Source of the DNA: Zoroaster sp. YZ-2022
Taxonomy: Eukaryota > Echinodermata > Asteroidea > Forcipulatida > Zoroasteridae
NCBI GenBank assembly: GCA_029582265.1
Contig: CM055816.1
Span: 28,502,366 to 28,566,365 of the forward strand
DNA length: 64,000 nucleotides
Direction of reading: 5' to 3'
Below the pieces are notes generated by a model that did no database searches, had not been told where the DNA came from, and was given only the letters and a program-made list of their open reading frames with translations. This document shows, in pieces, positions 42,480 through 56,149 of this stretch. Position 1 is the stretch's first letter, and the number at the start of each line of letters is the position of its first letter. The position numbers were made by a program, and so were the translations under genes.

Positions 42480-43640
42480 GTAGCGAAAGAGTTAAGTTCC
42501 TAAAGCTAAGGTTATTGACATTGGGGTTAATTATGGTCGCCAGCTTGATTATTTTAAGGACTATGTCAGAATAACTGATATGATGTGCCTTATCAATAAC
42601 CATTCTCAAATTATACAAGATCTCTTTTCAACCGAATCCTTCCATCCTATAGGTGTAATAGACCTTTAATTAATAAACCGCAGCCATCTTTGCTTTCATG
42701 TACACAAGTCTATGAGAATCAGAATGAGGCACATGTACAACTGAACCAGTAGACAGGTTCCTTACAATGTGATGGCTTCAATCATAACGATATCTCTACT
42801 GCCCGTAGATAGGGAACGTGACTATGATAGACATGTGTGAGGAACAAACAATAAACAATGGGTAATTATTATTCCATTGGGGGTAAAACGATAATGTAAT
42901 ACAGGTGTGGATCCAGGATGTCGATAAAGGGGCGGGGTTACACTGCCAAACAAGGGGGGAAACAATTAACGTATGATAAATTGATGTACAAAGAGTGCAA
43001 TTCATCATTTTCATCGTCATGCAAGTAGATTCATATGATATTACGTGCGTTCTTTCTCCCACACTGAATACACCCTGTTATCGAATGAATGATTAATTAC
43101 TATTATATTATTATTATTTCATTAGGGTAAAACGATAATAATACAGGGGGGATCCAAAGTGTGGATAAAGGGGGGGGGGTTGATCCAATCAAACTAGTTT
43201 TTTTTTTCTCTATTCAAATTAATTCCTAAGCAATCATTATTTCGTTCCGGTCATACTCAACTTCGTATAGTTATATCTATTTCGTTGCGGCATTCATGAC
43301 TTCAATTTTTTTACCCTGAAACTGGATGTTTCGCATGTTTTCGTGAGTGATTCAATCAAATTAAGAATTATCGCGCAGGATTTTGTGCAAGTTTATTTTC
43401 GCTTTCGTTTATGGACAATCAATATCATCTTAAGATTATTTCTTCAAATGTGAGTTATGAAAGTAACTAAGGCCTATCTTATTTGAAACTTTTTCTTTTG
43501 TGTCGCTATACAATTTCTCGATTTTTATTCCAATGTCCAAAATATTTCCAATGTCCAAAAAGTAGGAAACAAGAATCAGAGTATCCTTACGGGGTTAATT
43601 AATTGCATCACAGATTTGTTTCACTTTGCAATATTTCCAC
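42480..43640. repeat. Dispersed repeat family, copy 2 (relative of 18710-19900)
   Basis: Shares AACCGAATCCTTCCATCCTA, TCTATGAGAATCAGAATGAG and the GATCC...GATAAAGGGGCGGGG block with 18870-19200 and 58260-58560. Near 43080-43190 the GGATCC/GATAAAGGGG block is repeated in a shortened form ending in a run of G. No coding content. Confidence 0.75.
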
Positions 43641-43699
43641 CTCAATCTTCCTTTTCCCGGAAGTTTAACTGTCTTTCCTCTCTCTCCCCCCTTTCTTTT

Positions 43700-43990
43700 G
43701 CTTTCTTTTGCATGTAATCTCCTGACGAGCTAGGCAAATGAGACAGGTAGGAATCTGTCCTAAAATATCATACCCAGGCCTGAGAATTGAAAGTAAAAAT
43801 GTGACAAATGAATGCCAATTAATGACATTTTGATTTACCGCTTGCGACTGGTTTTGACGGAATTTAATGAACTTAGTGACACTTTCAATTAGAATGTACT
43901 TATTTTGGTGATTAGTTGGGTTAAATGACGATAGAATGCTCAACTTATTTAAATGTATATTTTTGCCGATTGAAATTGAAATTTTGTATT
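43700..43990. repeat. Rearranged piece of the segmental repeat (39145-39290 plus inverted 38600-38750)
   Basis: AGGAATCTGTCCTAAAATAT followed by CCAGGCCTGAGAATTGAA matches 39143-39180 directly, and the following AATTAGAATGTACTTATTTT to ATGCTCAACTTATTTAAATG is the reverse complement of the 38640-38720 region. It therefore shows the same inverted-repeat end without the central block. Confidence 0.65.
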
Positions 43991-46900
43991 AAATTGAATG
44001 AAAACGGGAAGAAATTATAGCGGGAAAACCAATATTATATTCTGGTGGTCAGATTTATCTTGATAGTCAAATGCTTAATCTTCTGCTTAATCTTCTCTGT
44101 AAAACAAAGCAGTGATTGTCGACACTTCCCATGTCAGTATTATTGTTTTAAATAAATAAAAAATAAAATAAATAAATAAACAGTCGATGGTTCGCCCCAG
44201 GATAAATGAACTCTTAAATACAAATTTAACTGCAAATTACCCTTTGACTTGATTGAGAAGTGAGATGTTTTTGTGTGTAAAAAGCACAAAGTAACGCTGT
44301 GATTGTATTGAATTCAGGGATGAAAATAAGGCCCCGAATCGCTGAGATTTCATTTCTGAAAACAGGTATTCTAATGAGGCCCTGTGGATTTATTATAATG
44401 GATATGAAATCATAGAAAGATACTTGCAAATTCATAATGTTATTTCATATTTCATACAAATCATTGAGTGCGTATTTTAATAATCAGTATGCAGCTAATT
44501 ACAGAGATGATAATCACACAAACATTAATAGTTCAACTGGTTCATTGAGTCAGGATTTTCTATCAAAATTATACCAAATATCTGATATTAATTTATAAAA
44601 CTAATTAATTTAAAAAAAATGTAAATAATGATTATTAAATATTAAATGCATGCTATTTTTTCTATACAATAATTTGAAGTTGATGTACAATTATTTTAAC
44701 AAAGTACAGTGAGACACATTTGAATTGAAAAGAAAACATTTATTGAGCAATTTTTTAATCAGTTACTGATTGCGTAAAACTCTTTTTACCCCTGATATTA
44801 TTATCACATCATCAATCTGAATTCCTAATTCATAAAAAGAGCAGTTTAAATTCAATGAAAAAACACTACATATTGCTTGTAAAATGTGAAAGTTGAATTC
44901 CCCTTTCATTGACACGATAAGCCCATATATTTTGTACTAATCAGCGTTGTGGAAATCATTTTTCCCATCAGGTGAGAACGAAGTAGACACTGGGTACGAG
45001 GTTATCAAGGGACGCTTATGTTCAACATTACAGGACAAAACGACGATTTATTTAGGGGTATTTGTGTCATACTTGAATTGATGCATCAGGAATTCAACAT
45101 TTTGAACTAAACCATGTCATGTCAACAAATTTACGCTTTTGCTATATTCAACATGCTAAGAAATCAATTTATCAATCAGTCTAGTAATCTTAATTTTAAT
45201 TCCATCTTGTCAAAACGCTGTATTTATGGCAGGATAAACCATTAAATCTTCAATCTTAATTCATATAATTGTACTTCCCCACACCCCCAGACAGAGGTGG
45301 AATATTTACTTCAGTCAAAGGTGGATCAGGGGGGGGGGGGCGGGGCGGAGGGTCACAGCACAATTAAGTATAATTTCCCTGATGTTAATGAGCAAATACT
45401 TTATAAACTTCAGGTGTAGTTTCAATTTGTAAATCAACATTGTTCTCCATCTCACTTGTTGAATTGTAATAGTGGAGACCTTTTTTAATAAACATTTGAA
45501 GAACAACTTTATTGCTCTTCTTCATTTGTAATCACAATAATTGTTTTTACTAAATGGAAACTAATGGAAACATAAACATTATTAAGAGGGATAACGAAAT
45601 CAATTTAATATGTTTTCCACAAGCGGAAGTTTGGGTAGTTCAATAATTAAAAGGAGGCTTCCCAAACCATTCATCACACCTGCATCCATACACAGTGTGG
45701 TAGTTTCACACACTGTAGCCAGTGTACGTAAACGGATTCGGCGAAGCCGAGCGAGGTCTCCAGGGTTCCCCGGTGACCGGACTGACGCTTGCCGCGCAGG
45801 TAGGCTGAGAAAACGTCAATCTGAATTCCTAATTCATAAAAAGAGCAGTTTAAATTCAAAGAAAAAACACTACATATTGCTTGTAAAATGTAAAAATTTA
45901 ATTCCCCTTCATTGACATGATCAGGCCATATATTTTGTACTAACCAATCAGCGTTGTGGAAATCATTTTTCCCATCAGGGTCTAGTAGTGAGAACGAGGT
46001 AGATCCTGTGAACGAGGTTATCACGGGACGCTTATGTTCAATATTACAGGACAACGACAAATTATTCAGGGGTATTTGTGTAATACTTGGGTTGATGTTC
46101 ATCAGGGACGGATAATTATTGGAATTCAAAATTTGGAACCGAACCATGTCATGTCAACAAATTTACGCCATTACTATATTCAAGTTCCCATGACAGGAAA
46201 TCAATTTATCAATCAGTCTTAATTGATCACCGCAAACCAAACTAATAATCTAAATTTTAATTCCATATCTTGTCAAAACGCTGTCTTTATGAAAACCATT
46301 AAATCGTCAATTTTAATGAGATGTCAGCAGGAAATAATTTATATCTTAATTCATAAAATTGTGCTTCCCCACACCCCCAGGCAGGGGTGGAATATTTACT
46401 TCAGTCAAGGGTGGATCGGGGGGGGGGGGGTTGACAGCACATTACAATACAATTACAATTAAATATGATTTTCCCTGATGGTAATGAGTAAATACTTTGT
46501 AAATCTCAGATGTAGTTTCAATTTGATTTACAATACAGTTTTATAATGACAGAAAAGAGGTTTCAGGTTAGTTTTTGTTGCCAACCTTTTTTAAGATTAA
46601 CACATGCAAGTGTTTTGGTTTCTGAAAATATAACTTATTTCCTAATTGAGGAAAGAAGAGGCAAGCAAGACGTGGTTTGTAAATCAATATTTTCTCCATC
46701 TCACAATATTTTAGCCAAGCATAACTAACACACTGCACGTAGTTCCGTTTTCAGCTTTCCGCATCATTTATTGTTCATTGTAGCCAGTTGAGGTGTGAAC
46801 TGATCAGCACAAGTTTATGTTTTCCTTGACACAATGTAGAATATTCAACTGTAGCCTGTAAATGGTACACTGTGGTATGAACGTGGAAATCTGTCTTGTT

Positions 46901-47048
46901 TAATTTTCTAGCTTGTTACAACTGTTCCAATGAGTCAACATTTAGCAGCCATCAAAAACCTCTAAGACATTTGTAATTAATCAGACTAACAATGTACGTA
47001 ACAGTGAAAGTAATCATTTGAATTACAATTAATGTTACTAATAATAGA

Positions 47049-47119
47049 AGTGGATTTGAACCTGCGACCTCTGGGTTAATGTGCTGGTGGTGCTCTACCA
47101 ACTGAGCTATCTAGCCCTA
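47049..47119 (-). repeat. tRNA-like pseudogene/SINE head (second copy 51682-51749)
   Basis: On the minus strand a good D arm (GCTCAGTTGGTAGAGC), A box TAGCTCAGTTG (47099-47109) and B box GGTTCAAATCC (47052-47062) are present. Acceptor ends do not pair (GGGCTAG against ACTTCT) and the anticodon stem is mismatched, so it is not a functional tRNA gene. The copy at 51682-51749 lacks three bases in the anticodon region. Confidence 0.7.
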
Positions 47120-47996
47120 TGTTGGCGGTCTCTCTATTTTGTCAATATCTTTCTAAGGGGGCAGTAGTCATTTAACCACAGAAATGTTATTTTATATATT
47201 CTATATTCTAAGTGTTAATCAGGTACTAACCCCATTGTTATGTTTAGCTTTTTTATTATACACTGAAAAATGATGCACTTCTGTTTCATCCATCACTATT
47301 TTGTCCGAAAAAATGAGGTGCATAATAAGAGCATTTGAGGCACTTGAGGTGTTTAATTTTTGGTACTTTACCGATACTTTATTTGTGATTTTAGACCAGT
47401 ACTATCTTGTCCCAAAATAACCGACATGGTACAGACGCTTAGGGAACCTCAACCGAACTATCCTTATTTTATTCTACACCTGAGATACAAGAATGTAATT
47501 GGCAAATCAGAAACAAATGGGCACATGTTTTGAAGCTTAAACAGATGATGTTTTATTTTAACAGGTGTAAACATCATAAAATCTGAATATGGATTGATCT
47601 AAGAAATAAAAGGCAAGACAAATTTGTTTCGTAGCTTGGGTGATGATGCTGGCGATAGGTTAATTGAGGTGGTACAACTACATGCACCTCTGTGCTCTCG
47701 AATAGTCTTTTTGAAAGCCAGCCCCGGTCCCTCACCGTCCATTCCCTATCCTCTTGAGGGCCAAACAATCGTACACAAACAACAAATCTCAATGAGCAAA
47801 GTGATGAGCAAAGTGAGTCGGTGTATAGGCCTATTTTCTCGATCGACGGATGAGGTGTGTTGGGTCGCTCGATTTGAACACAGTGAATGATAAAGCGAGA
47901 GTTAGGGTAATACTTCTATACGGCTCAAGAATTTCATGTGGTACAAACGTATACAACAAACACATCAGGCACTAAATAAATAATACAACCAACATA

Positions 47997-48097
47997 CACT
48001 CTTAAAGCCACATTGATCAATCTCTCGGTTAAAATAATAACAATAGTGTTAACCATTTAAATTTTTTTTTTTTTTTAACCAATCTGTTTTTAGAGTG
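47997..48097. mobile_element. MITE-like palindromic element flanked by TA (second copy 52568-52667)
   Basis: Starts CACTCTTAAAGCC and ends GTTTTTAGAGTG, imperfect terminal inverted repeats of about 12 bp, with further pairing of GGTTAAAA near the left with TTTTTTAACC near the right. A TA lies on each side. About 101 bp and non-coding. The second copy is at the same place in the segmental duplication, so it was inherited rather than inserted twice. TA targets suggest mobilisation by a Tc1/mariner-like transposase. Confidence 0.65.
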
Positions 48098-51000
48098 TAT
48101 GAAGTGCATAGACTTTACAATAATTAGGAACATTTGATTATCTCTATCAACTCAAGTACCTTTTTACAATGAACATAATGTTTTATTTCACTCATATATT
48201 TCTTACCACAGTGGGTTTTGTTTGTAACTGAAGTAGCTATTAATTTTATCTTTGATTTTAGTTTTATTTGTTTACATGTTTTATTATGTTTATTGTTTAT
48301 TGATCATTTTAATTTTATCTTTTGAATTACATTTTAATTCCCAGGGCCATGAGGGAGACCACGTGTTATGTGAACGCGATACCCTGATAAAATATCAGAA
48401 ATAAATAAATAAAATACAACCTGGGAAGCAGCAATCTGAGGATCACTAGAAGAGGATGCGATTTCTTGTTATTATAAAATTAGATCAAACCACAATAATT
48501 TTGCATAATTTTTAGCAGGAACACTTATGGAATATATACAGGCAGCTCTGAGGTCTGCTCAAAAAGAGAAACATCTCTAGTTTGATGTATTACCTTGTTC
48601 ACAATAAAAGAAAAATAAACATCTTTATAACTTAACACACGATATTCTGAGCTATTCATATCTGAAAGAGAAAATTCAAAGGCAAGTGCGTGTTTCTTCG
48701 TGTACACGTATATGTATGTGTCTACATGTATAATACACATGTGAGTATATTCAAGCGATGTCTCCAGGGTTTCCGTCCCGGTGTCCAGACTGGCTCATGC
48801 CGCGCTGGCAGGGTGAGAAAACGCTGGTATTCAATTTTAAACAAAGAACAAGTTACTTGTTAACTATATGTATGGTAGCCATCAGCACCAGATCAAGAAA
48901 TAAATTTGCAGAAAAAAACGTCTTTCCAATTACATAATGAGATCAACTTTTATTTCAACAAGAAATTAGTTACCATTTAATTTATTAATGGAAAAACAAA
49001 ATTATTAAGAGGGATACGTAATCACCAAATTTAATACATTTTCCACAAGGGGAAGTTTGGGTAGTTCAATAATTAAAAGGAGGCTTTCCAAACCATTCAT
49101 CACACCTGCATCCATACACAGTGTGGTAGTTTCACACACTGTAGCCAGTGTACGTAAACGGCTTCGGCGAAGCCGAGCGAGGTCTCCGGGGTTCCTCGGT
49201 GCCCAGACTGACGCTTGTCGCGCTGGCAGGCTGAGAAAACGCCGGTGTTCAATTTGAAACGATAATTATGTAACCATAGATTTGCCTTATTTGTGAGGCC
49301 TCTCTTAGTATGTCACCGCACCGATTTTGAAGCTGACCTATAACCAGAAACTGGAGACCTTTTTTAATAAATAAATTTGTAGAACAACTTTATTGCCCTT
49401 CTTCATTTGTAAGAACAATAATTATTTTTACGAAATGCAAATTCTCTGGAAATACATTGTGAAGAAAATGAATTAAAGTAAATAGATGAATTAAAGGTAA
49501 AGCCAGCTTTATCTTGCTAATCAGATGTTTCTGCTTAATCTTCTCTGAAAAATAAAACAGTGATTATCAACACTTTCCATGTCAATATTATTTTTAAAAA
49601 TAAATAAATAAAATAAATAAATTAAAGTAAAACACTCAACGGTTCGCCCAAAGGATAAATGATCTCTTAAATACAAATTTAACTGCAAATTACACCTTGA
49701 CTTGATTGAGAATTCAGATGTTTATTGTGTAAAAAGCACAAAGAAACGCTGTGATTGTATATGAAAATAAAGTTATTCTGATGAGGCCCTGTGGATTTGT
49801 TATAATGGATACGAAATCATGGAAAGATACTTGCAAATTCATAATGTTATTTCACAATCCATACAAATCAATGAGTGCGGATTTGAATAATCAGTATGCA
49901 GCTAATTACAGAGATGATAATCACACAAACATTAATAGTTCAACTGGTTCATTGAGTCAGGATTTGTTATCTAAATTATCTTAAACACACCAAATATCTT
50001 ATATAAATTAATAAAAATAGTTAATGCTATTTAAGATAATGTAAATATTGAATATTAAATATTGAATATACGCTTCTTTTTTATTTATTTAATTTTTACA
50101 ATAATTGCTGTACAATTTAACGAAGTACAATGAGGTACATTCAAACTTTTTAAATCAGTTTACTGCTTACGTAAAACTCGTTTTACCCACGATATTATTT
50201 TCACAACATCAATCTGAATTCCTTATTCATAAAAAGAATAGTTTAAATTCAAAGAAAAAACACTACATATTGCTTGTAAAATGTTAAAATTTAATTCCCC
50301 CTTCATTGATCAAGCCATATATTTTGTACTAACCAATCAGCGTTGTGGAAATCATTTTTCCCATCAGGGTCTAGTAGTGTGAACGAGGTAGACCCTGTGA
50401 ACGAGGTTACGCTTATGTTCAACATTACAGGACAACGACAGACTATTCAGGGGTATTTGTGTAATACTTGGGTTGATGTTCATCAGGGACGGATAATTAT
50501 TGGAATTTAAAATTTGGAACCGAACAACAATGTCATGTCAACAAATTTACGCCATTACTATATTCAAGTTCCCATGACAGGAAATCAATTTATCAATCAG
50601 TCTTGATTGATCACCGCAAACCGAACTAATAATCTACATTTTAATTCCATATCTTGTCAAAACGCTGACTTTATGAAAACCATTAAATCTTCAATTTTAA
50701 TGAGATGTCAGCAGGAAATAATTTATATCTTAATTCATAAAATTGTGCTACCCCACACCCCCAGGCAGGGGTGGAATATATACTTCAGTCAAGGGTGGAT
50801 CGGGGGGGGGGGGGGGTTGACAGCACATTGCAATACAATTACAATTAAATATGATTTTCCCTGATGGTAATGAGTAAATACTTTGTAAATCTCAGATGTA
50901 GTTTCAATTTGATGTACAATAAAGTTTTATAATGGTAGAAAAGAGGTTTTAGGTTAGTTTTTGTTGCCAACCTTTTTTGAGGTTAACAAATGCAAGTGTT

Positions 51001-53453
51001 TTGGTCTCTGAAAATACTCAATATTGCATAAGTATGGTGGAGGTGGATAAACACAACTTATTTCTGTTTGGCCTAATGGAGGAAAGAAGAGACAAAGCAA
51101 GACGTGGTTTGTAAATTAATATTTTTCTCCATCTCACTTGTTGAATTGTAATACTAAACAACCTTGATATTTTATAGCAGCTACGACAGTCTTTTGTCAC
51201 GTAGAGTTACTGACAGCAAAGTCAATATTTTAGCCAAGCATAACTAACACACTGCACGTAGTTCCGTTTCCAGCTTTCCGCATCATTTATTGGTCATTGT
51301 AGCGAGTTGAGGTGTGAACTGATCAGCACAAGTCTATGTTTTCCTTGACACAATGTAGAATATTCAACTGTAGCCTGTAAATGGTACACTGTATACTTAT
51401 TTATATTTCAAGATTTTTTAATTCAAGACATTTTCACATAAAAATACTTGATAATTTGATAAACCTCGCTGTGGTATGAACGTGGAAATGTGTCTTGTTT
51501 AATTTTCTAGCTTGTTACAACTGTTCCAATGAGTCAACAATTAGCAGCCATCAAAAACCTCTAAGACATTTGTAATTGTTTTAATCAGACTACAAATGTA
51601 CGTAACAGTCAAAGTAATCATTTGAATTACATATAATGCTACTAATAATAATGTTTGGAATTAACAAAGAACAATTTAAGAAGTGGATTTGAACCTGCGA
51701 CCTCCGTATTAATGTGCTGGTGCTCTACCAACTGAGCTATCTAGCCCTATTTTGGCGGTCTCTCTATTTTGTCAATATCTTTCTTATGGGGCAGTAGTCA
51801 GAAGTTATTTAACCACTTCTGCTTCATCCATCACTATTTTGTCCGAAAAAATGAAAAAATGAAAAAATGAGGTGCATAATAAGAGCATTTGAGGCACTTG
51901 AGGTGCTTAATATTTGGCACTTGACTGACACTTTATTTGTGGTTTTAGACCAGTACTATCTTGTCCCAAAATAACTGGCACAGTACAGACACTTGAGGAA
52001 CCTCAACCGAATTATCCTTATTTTATTCTACACCTGAGCTACAAGAATGTAAATCGAAAATCAGAAACAAATGGGCACATGCTTTGAAGCTTAAACAGAT
52101 GATGTTTTATTTTAACATGTGTAAACATCATAAAATCTGAATATGGATTGATCTAAGAAATAAAAGGCAAGACAAATTTGCTTGTTAAAAGAATTGGAGA
52201 GTGGCTTGGGTGATGATGCTGGCGATAGGTTAATTGAGGTGGTACAAATACATGCACCTCTGTGCTGTCGAATAGTCATATTGAAAGCCAGCCCGGTCCC
52301 TCACCGTCCATTCCCTATCCTCTTGAGGGCCAAACAATCGTACACAAACAACAAATCTCAATATCCCTCACCTGATTAGCAAAGTGAGTCAGTGTATAGG
52401 CCTATTTTCTCGATTGACGGGTGAGGTGTGTTGGGTCGCTCGATTTGAACACAATGAATGATAAAGCGAGAGTTAGGGTAATACTTCTATACGGCTCAAG
52501 AATTTCATGTGGTAATAACGTATACAACAAACACATCAGGCACTAAATAAATAATACAACCAACATACACTCTTAAAACCACATTGATTAATCTCTCGGT
52601 TAAAATAATAAAAAATAGTGTTAACCATTTAGATTGGTAGTTTTTTAACCAATCTGTTTTTAGAGTGTATGAAGTGCATAGACTTTACAATAATTAGGAA
52701 CATTTGATTATCTCTATCAACTCAAGTACCTTTTTACAATGTACATAATGTGTTATTTCACTTATATATTTCTTACCACAGTGGGTTTTGTTTGTAACTG
52801 AATTAGTTATTAATTTTATGTTTTATTATGTTTATTGTTTATTGATCATTTTAATTTTATCTTTTGAATTACCTTTTATTCCCAGGGCTACGAGGGAGAC
52901 CACGTGTTATGTGAACGCGATACCCTGATAAAATATCAGAAATAAATAAATAAAATACAACCTGGGAAGCAGCAATCTGAGGATCACTAGAAGAGGATGC
53001 GATTTCTTGTTATTATAAAATTAGATCAAACCACAATAATTTTGCATAATTTTAGCAGGACCACTTACGGAATATATACAGGCAGCTCTGAGGTCTGTTC
53101 AAAAAGAGACAATGATCTCTAGTTCGGATGTATTACTTTGTTCACAATAAAAGAAAAATAAACTTTCTTACTCCATTCTTCCGTTAGAAAATAATTTTCT
53201 TTTCTAAATCTCCCTGATATGAACAACATTTTTTAGACAAGAAAAGATTGAACACTGAACCAAATTTATTCTTGAGAACATTTGGGACGGCGGAGCACAC
53301 TCGCCTCGCGTTTTATTCTTCACATTCAATCATTAGGTATAAAAAACCAATATTTTTTATCCATAATTTATTTTCACAGCTCTTTTCAAGCTCGTTATAC
53401 ATAGCAATATGAACAATTTATTTCATTTCAAATTCCAAGTACCGTGGAAGGGA

Positions 53454-53823
53454 TCAAACTCGTTTGCTTATCGGTTTTGATATATACATTCTGGCTTTTG
53501 GTGTAGACGCTGTAAGTCTGTTATAGCCTTGCAGAGTTGTTTTAATCAGTGGATCGGCTGTAGGTGATGGCTTCTTTGTGGTAGATGTAGCCCTAGATGA
53601 CATTAATAGTTTTGGTAGGGTTCCAACGGCCAAATTCTTCAGCTCCGGGTCGGTTACAGAACGAGCAAGCGTTAACCATCTGTCTGAAACGAAAAAACAA
53701 GAGAGCAGCAAAATGTGCCGATACCATATATGTCACAAAGGAATATATATGCCTTATGCCAATGCAATAAATGCCGGTAAGTTTAGGCTTAAAAGGCCGA
53801 TCTGTGAGATGCATGCAAAACAT
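53454..53823 (-). pseudogene. Tyrosine recombinase N-terminal fragment (YR retroelement)
   Basis: The frame 53711-53454 contains DPELKNLAVGTLPKLLMSSR followed by ATSTTKK, which resembles the start of the core-binding domain of Ngaro/DIRS-type recombinases (a leucine-rich helix, then SRAxSTxKKY). The sequence diverges after ATSTTKK, and the catalytic domain with the R-H-R-Y residues is not seen. An overlapping frame (53823-53593) has no domain. It lies between the R and L repeats of the left unit. Confidence 0.45.
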
Positions 53824-54589
53824 TCAAAAAGAATTTTGCGTCTCGTTACAGTAATATGTCACACTTACTCGGCGTCCAACATCGGTCCGATTTATTGGCG
53901 CTCGGTGGCCACGTAAAACCCCCAACTTGTGGAGGAACCGTGGACGCGACCAGGATGTTGGACGTAGGTCGCGTACCTTTGCTCCGAGAAGATGCGATTT
54001 GAGTTATTGCGAAAATGCTTCTTTTTTTTTCTTCTTTTTTTTGGGGTATGGGAGGGTTTTGGGGTAGCGAGGATAAGCTGCTCTACCGAGAGTGAAAAAG
54101 CTCAACTGACCACAACCGTTTATAAAGAAAAACGCTTAATTACATTACGTAATAATGCACGCTCTAATAAGCATGCTTCACCTGTCGTACGATAACGAAA
54201 AGAAAATTAACTTTCTTACTCCATTCTTCCGTTAGAAAATTATTTTCTTTTCTAAATCTCCCTGATATGAACAACATTTTTTAGACAAGAAAAGATTGAA
54301 CACTGAACCAAATTTATTCTTGAGAACATTTGGGACGGCGGAGCACACTCGCCTCGCCTTCCCATTAGAGAACGCCAAAGAAAGGGAAAAGAAAAAACGC
54401 ACTAAAATTACCGCTTCTGGTAATTTGTTCGTTTTATATTCGTTGCACAGTGATACACGCAAATCGGTATCGGCCACAAAGGGCCAAAAATGCAATCAAC
54501 TGCATTAATCATATCATTAATTACTTTATCTCCTAATTTACTTGGAAACTGTGAATGAACGATTTATACAATTAGGGCAGTTACCATGT

Positions 54590-55030
54590 TCAAAAAGGCA
54601 AATTCCTTTTCCGGAGCTCGGCCTTCTTGGTCGTTGCAGATTTCTCCGCCTTCTTAAGTCTCTTTTCGTCGCCAGAGTCGTCTGCGAGCTCGTCTGCGAC
54701 ATATTCTTTGACAGTTGCCCAGCCTTGTGAAGATCTATCTGCCACTTTAATCAGTTGTTGGCGTTGTTTGTTCAGCTCGAGAACTTGGTCGAGCAGACCT
54801 AATGCCGAGTTGATATCTCCAACTTTCAGTGAGGCAATAGTAGATTCAACCAGAGCGGTAATTTTGTCCGTGTGCCTGAATTGATCTTTATTTCCGACGC
54901 TTTTAAATTCGTATTGTAAGTCTGCAGAAGTGCGTTGTCTTTTGATGGCCGATTCAATCTTTATGTCGATAGAACTAGACAGGTTTTGAATGGCTAAAAG
55001 AATCTCCTGATTTGAAGCCTCCGCATTCAT
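54590..55030 (-). CDS. Gag-like ORF1 of a DIRS/Ngaro-type retroelement (146 codons)
   Basis: Continuous frame from ATG 55030. The N-terminal helix (NQEILLAIQNLSSSIDIKIE) is followed by a coiled-coil-like block (residues about 55-90), then ADRSSQGWATVKEYVADELA and DDSGDEKRLKKAEKSA, a combination I know from ORF1 proteins of DIRS-type retroelements. The protein ends early (KRNLPF) before the Pro/Cys-rich region usually found. It would bind element RNA in particle formation. The intact frame suggests recent activity of the family in trans. Confidence 0.6.
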   Translation of the reverse strand: MNAEASNQEILLAIQNLSSSIDIKIESAIKRQRTSADLQYEFKSVGNKDQFRHTDKITALVESTIASLKVGDINSALGLLDQVLELNKQRQQLIKVADRSSQGWATVKEYVADELADDSGDEKRLKKAEKSATTKKAELRKRNLPF

Positions 55031-56149
55031 TTTTGAAACTGTTGTCGTGCGTAGTATGCAGTTTAGAAATATGTGTAGCGAGGATAAGCTGCTCTACCGA
55101 GAGTGAAAAAGCTCAACTGACCACAACCGTTTATAAAGAAAAACGCTTAATTACATTACGTAATAATGCACGCTCTAATAAGCATGCTTCACCTGTCGTA
55201 CGATAACGAAAAGAAAATTAACATCTTTATAACTTAACACACGACTCAGTTTTGCTGTCCCGATGTAATTGTAGGACTGCAGTATCTGCCCATATCAATT
55301 GATACAAAGCATGATATTTCTGAGCTATTCGTATCTGAAACAGAAAATTCCGAGGCATGTGCGTGTTTCTTCGTGTACACGTATATGTATCTACACGTAT
55401 ATACAAATACACGTGCCTACACATGTGAGTATATACGAGCGAGGTCTTCAGGATTTCCGTCCCGGTGTCCAGACTGGCTCTTGCCTCGCTGGCAGGGTGA
55501 GAAAACGCTGGTGTTCAATTTGAAATAAAGAACAAGTTACTTGTTAACTATATGTATGCTAGCCATCAGCACCAGATCAAGAAATAAAGGTGCAGAAAAA
55601 ACCGTCTTTCCAATTACATAATGAGATCAACTTTTATTTCAACAAGAAATTAGTTTCCATTTAATTTATTCATGGAAAAATAAAAATTATTAAGAGGGAT
55701 ACGAAATCAACAAATTTAATACATTTTCCACAGGGGGAAGTTTGGGTAGTTCAATAATTAAAAGGAAGCTTCCCAAACCATTCATCACACCTGCATCCAT
55801 ACACAGTGTGGTAATTTCACACACTGTAGCCAGTGTACGTAAACGGCTTCGGCGAAGCCGAGCGAGGTCTCTGGGGTTCCCCGGTGACCGGACTGACGCT
55901 TGCCTCGCTGGCAGGCTGAGAAAACGCCGGTGTTCAATTTGAAACGATATGTAACCACAGATTTGCGTGATTTGTGAGGCCTCTCTTAGTATGTCACCGC
56001 ACCGATTTTGAAGCCGACCTATGACCACAAACTGGAGACCTTTATTAATAAACATTTGAAGAACAACTTTATTGCCCTTCTTTATTTGTAAGCACAATAA
56101 TTAATTTTACTAAATGCAAATTCTTTGGAAATACATTGTGAAGTAAATG

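Larger units (their letters stand above)
44050..49490. repeat. Segmental tandem duplication, copy 1
   Basis: Collinear with 49490-56150: GCTTAATCTTCTCTG near 44083 and 49535, CAGAGATGATAATCACAC near 44501 and 49909, the tRNA-like piece (47049 and 51682), GATGATGCTGGCGATAGG (47640 and 52210), CACGTGTTATGTGAACGCGA (48360 and 52901) and the GC hairpin core (49150 and 55840). Within copy 1 a piece is internally doubled (44800-45340 and 45820-46450), with a GC-rich core inserted between the two halves. No gene is present. Confidence 0.88.
53161..55222 (-). mobile_element. Tyrosine-recombinase (Ngaro/PAT/DIRS-like) retroelement remnant with split direct repeats
   Basis: Two end sequences each occur twice: L (149 bp; 53161-53309 and 54209-54357) and R (145 bp; 54064-54208 and 55075-55219). 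On the minus strand the order is R, gag-like ORF, L, R, recombinase-like fragment, L, i.e. the A1-ORF-B1A2-B2 plan of split direct repeats. The trinucleotide AAC sits at the left edge (53161-53163), the internal junction (54209-54211) and the right edge (55220-55222), and once in the empty paralogous site (48618-48620). No longer target duplication is present, as expected for integration by a tyrosine recombinase. Reverse transcriptase/RNase H is absent, so it is non-autonomous. Confidence 0.8.

Noticed and set aside
47049..47119. Candidate tRNA gene on the minus strand
   Set aside because: The D arm and B box look good, but acceptor ends do not pair and the anticodon stem is mismatched; two decayed copies in a segmental duplication fit a SINE head or tRNA pseudogene.
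53161..55222. LTR retrotransposon with L or R as LTRs
   Set aside because: Neither L nor R is at both outer ends; the order L...R L...R and the absence of a 4-6 bp target duplication fit split direct repeats of a tyrosine-recombinase element better.
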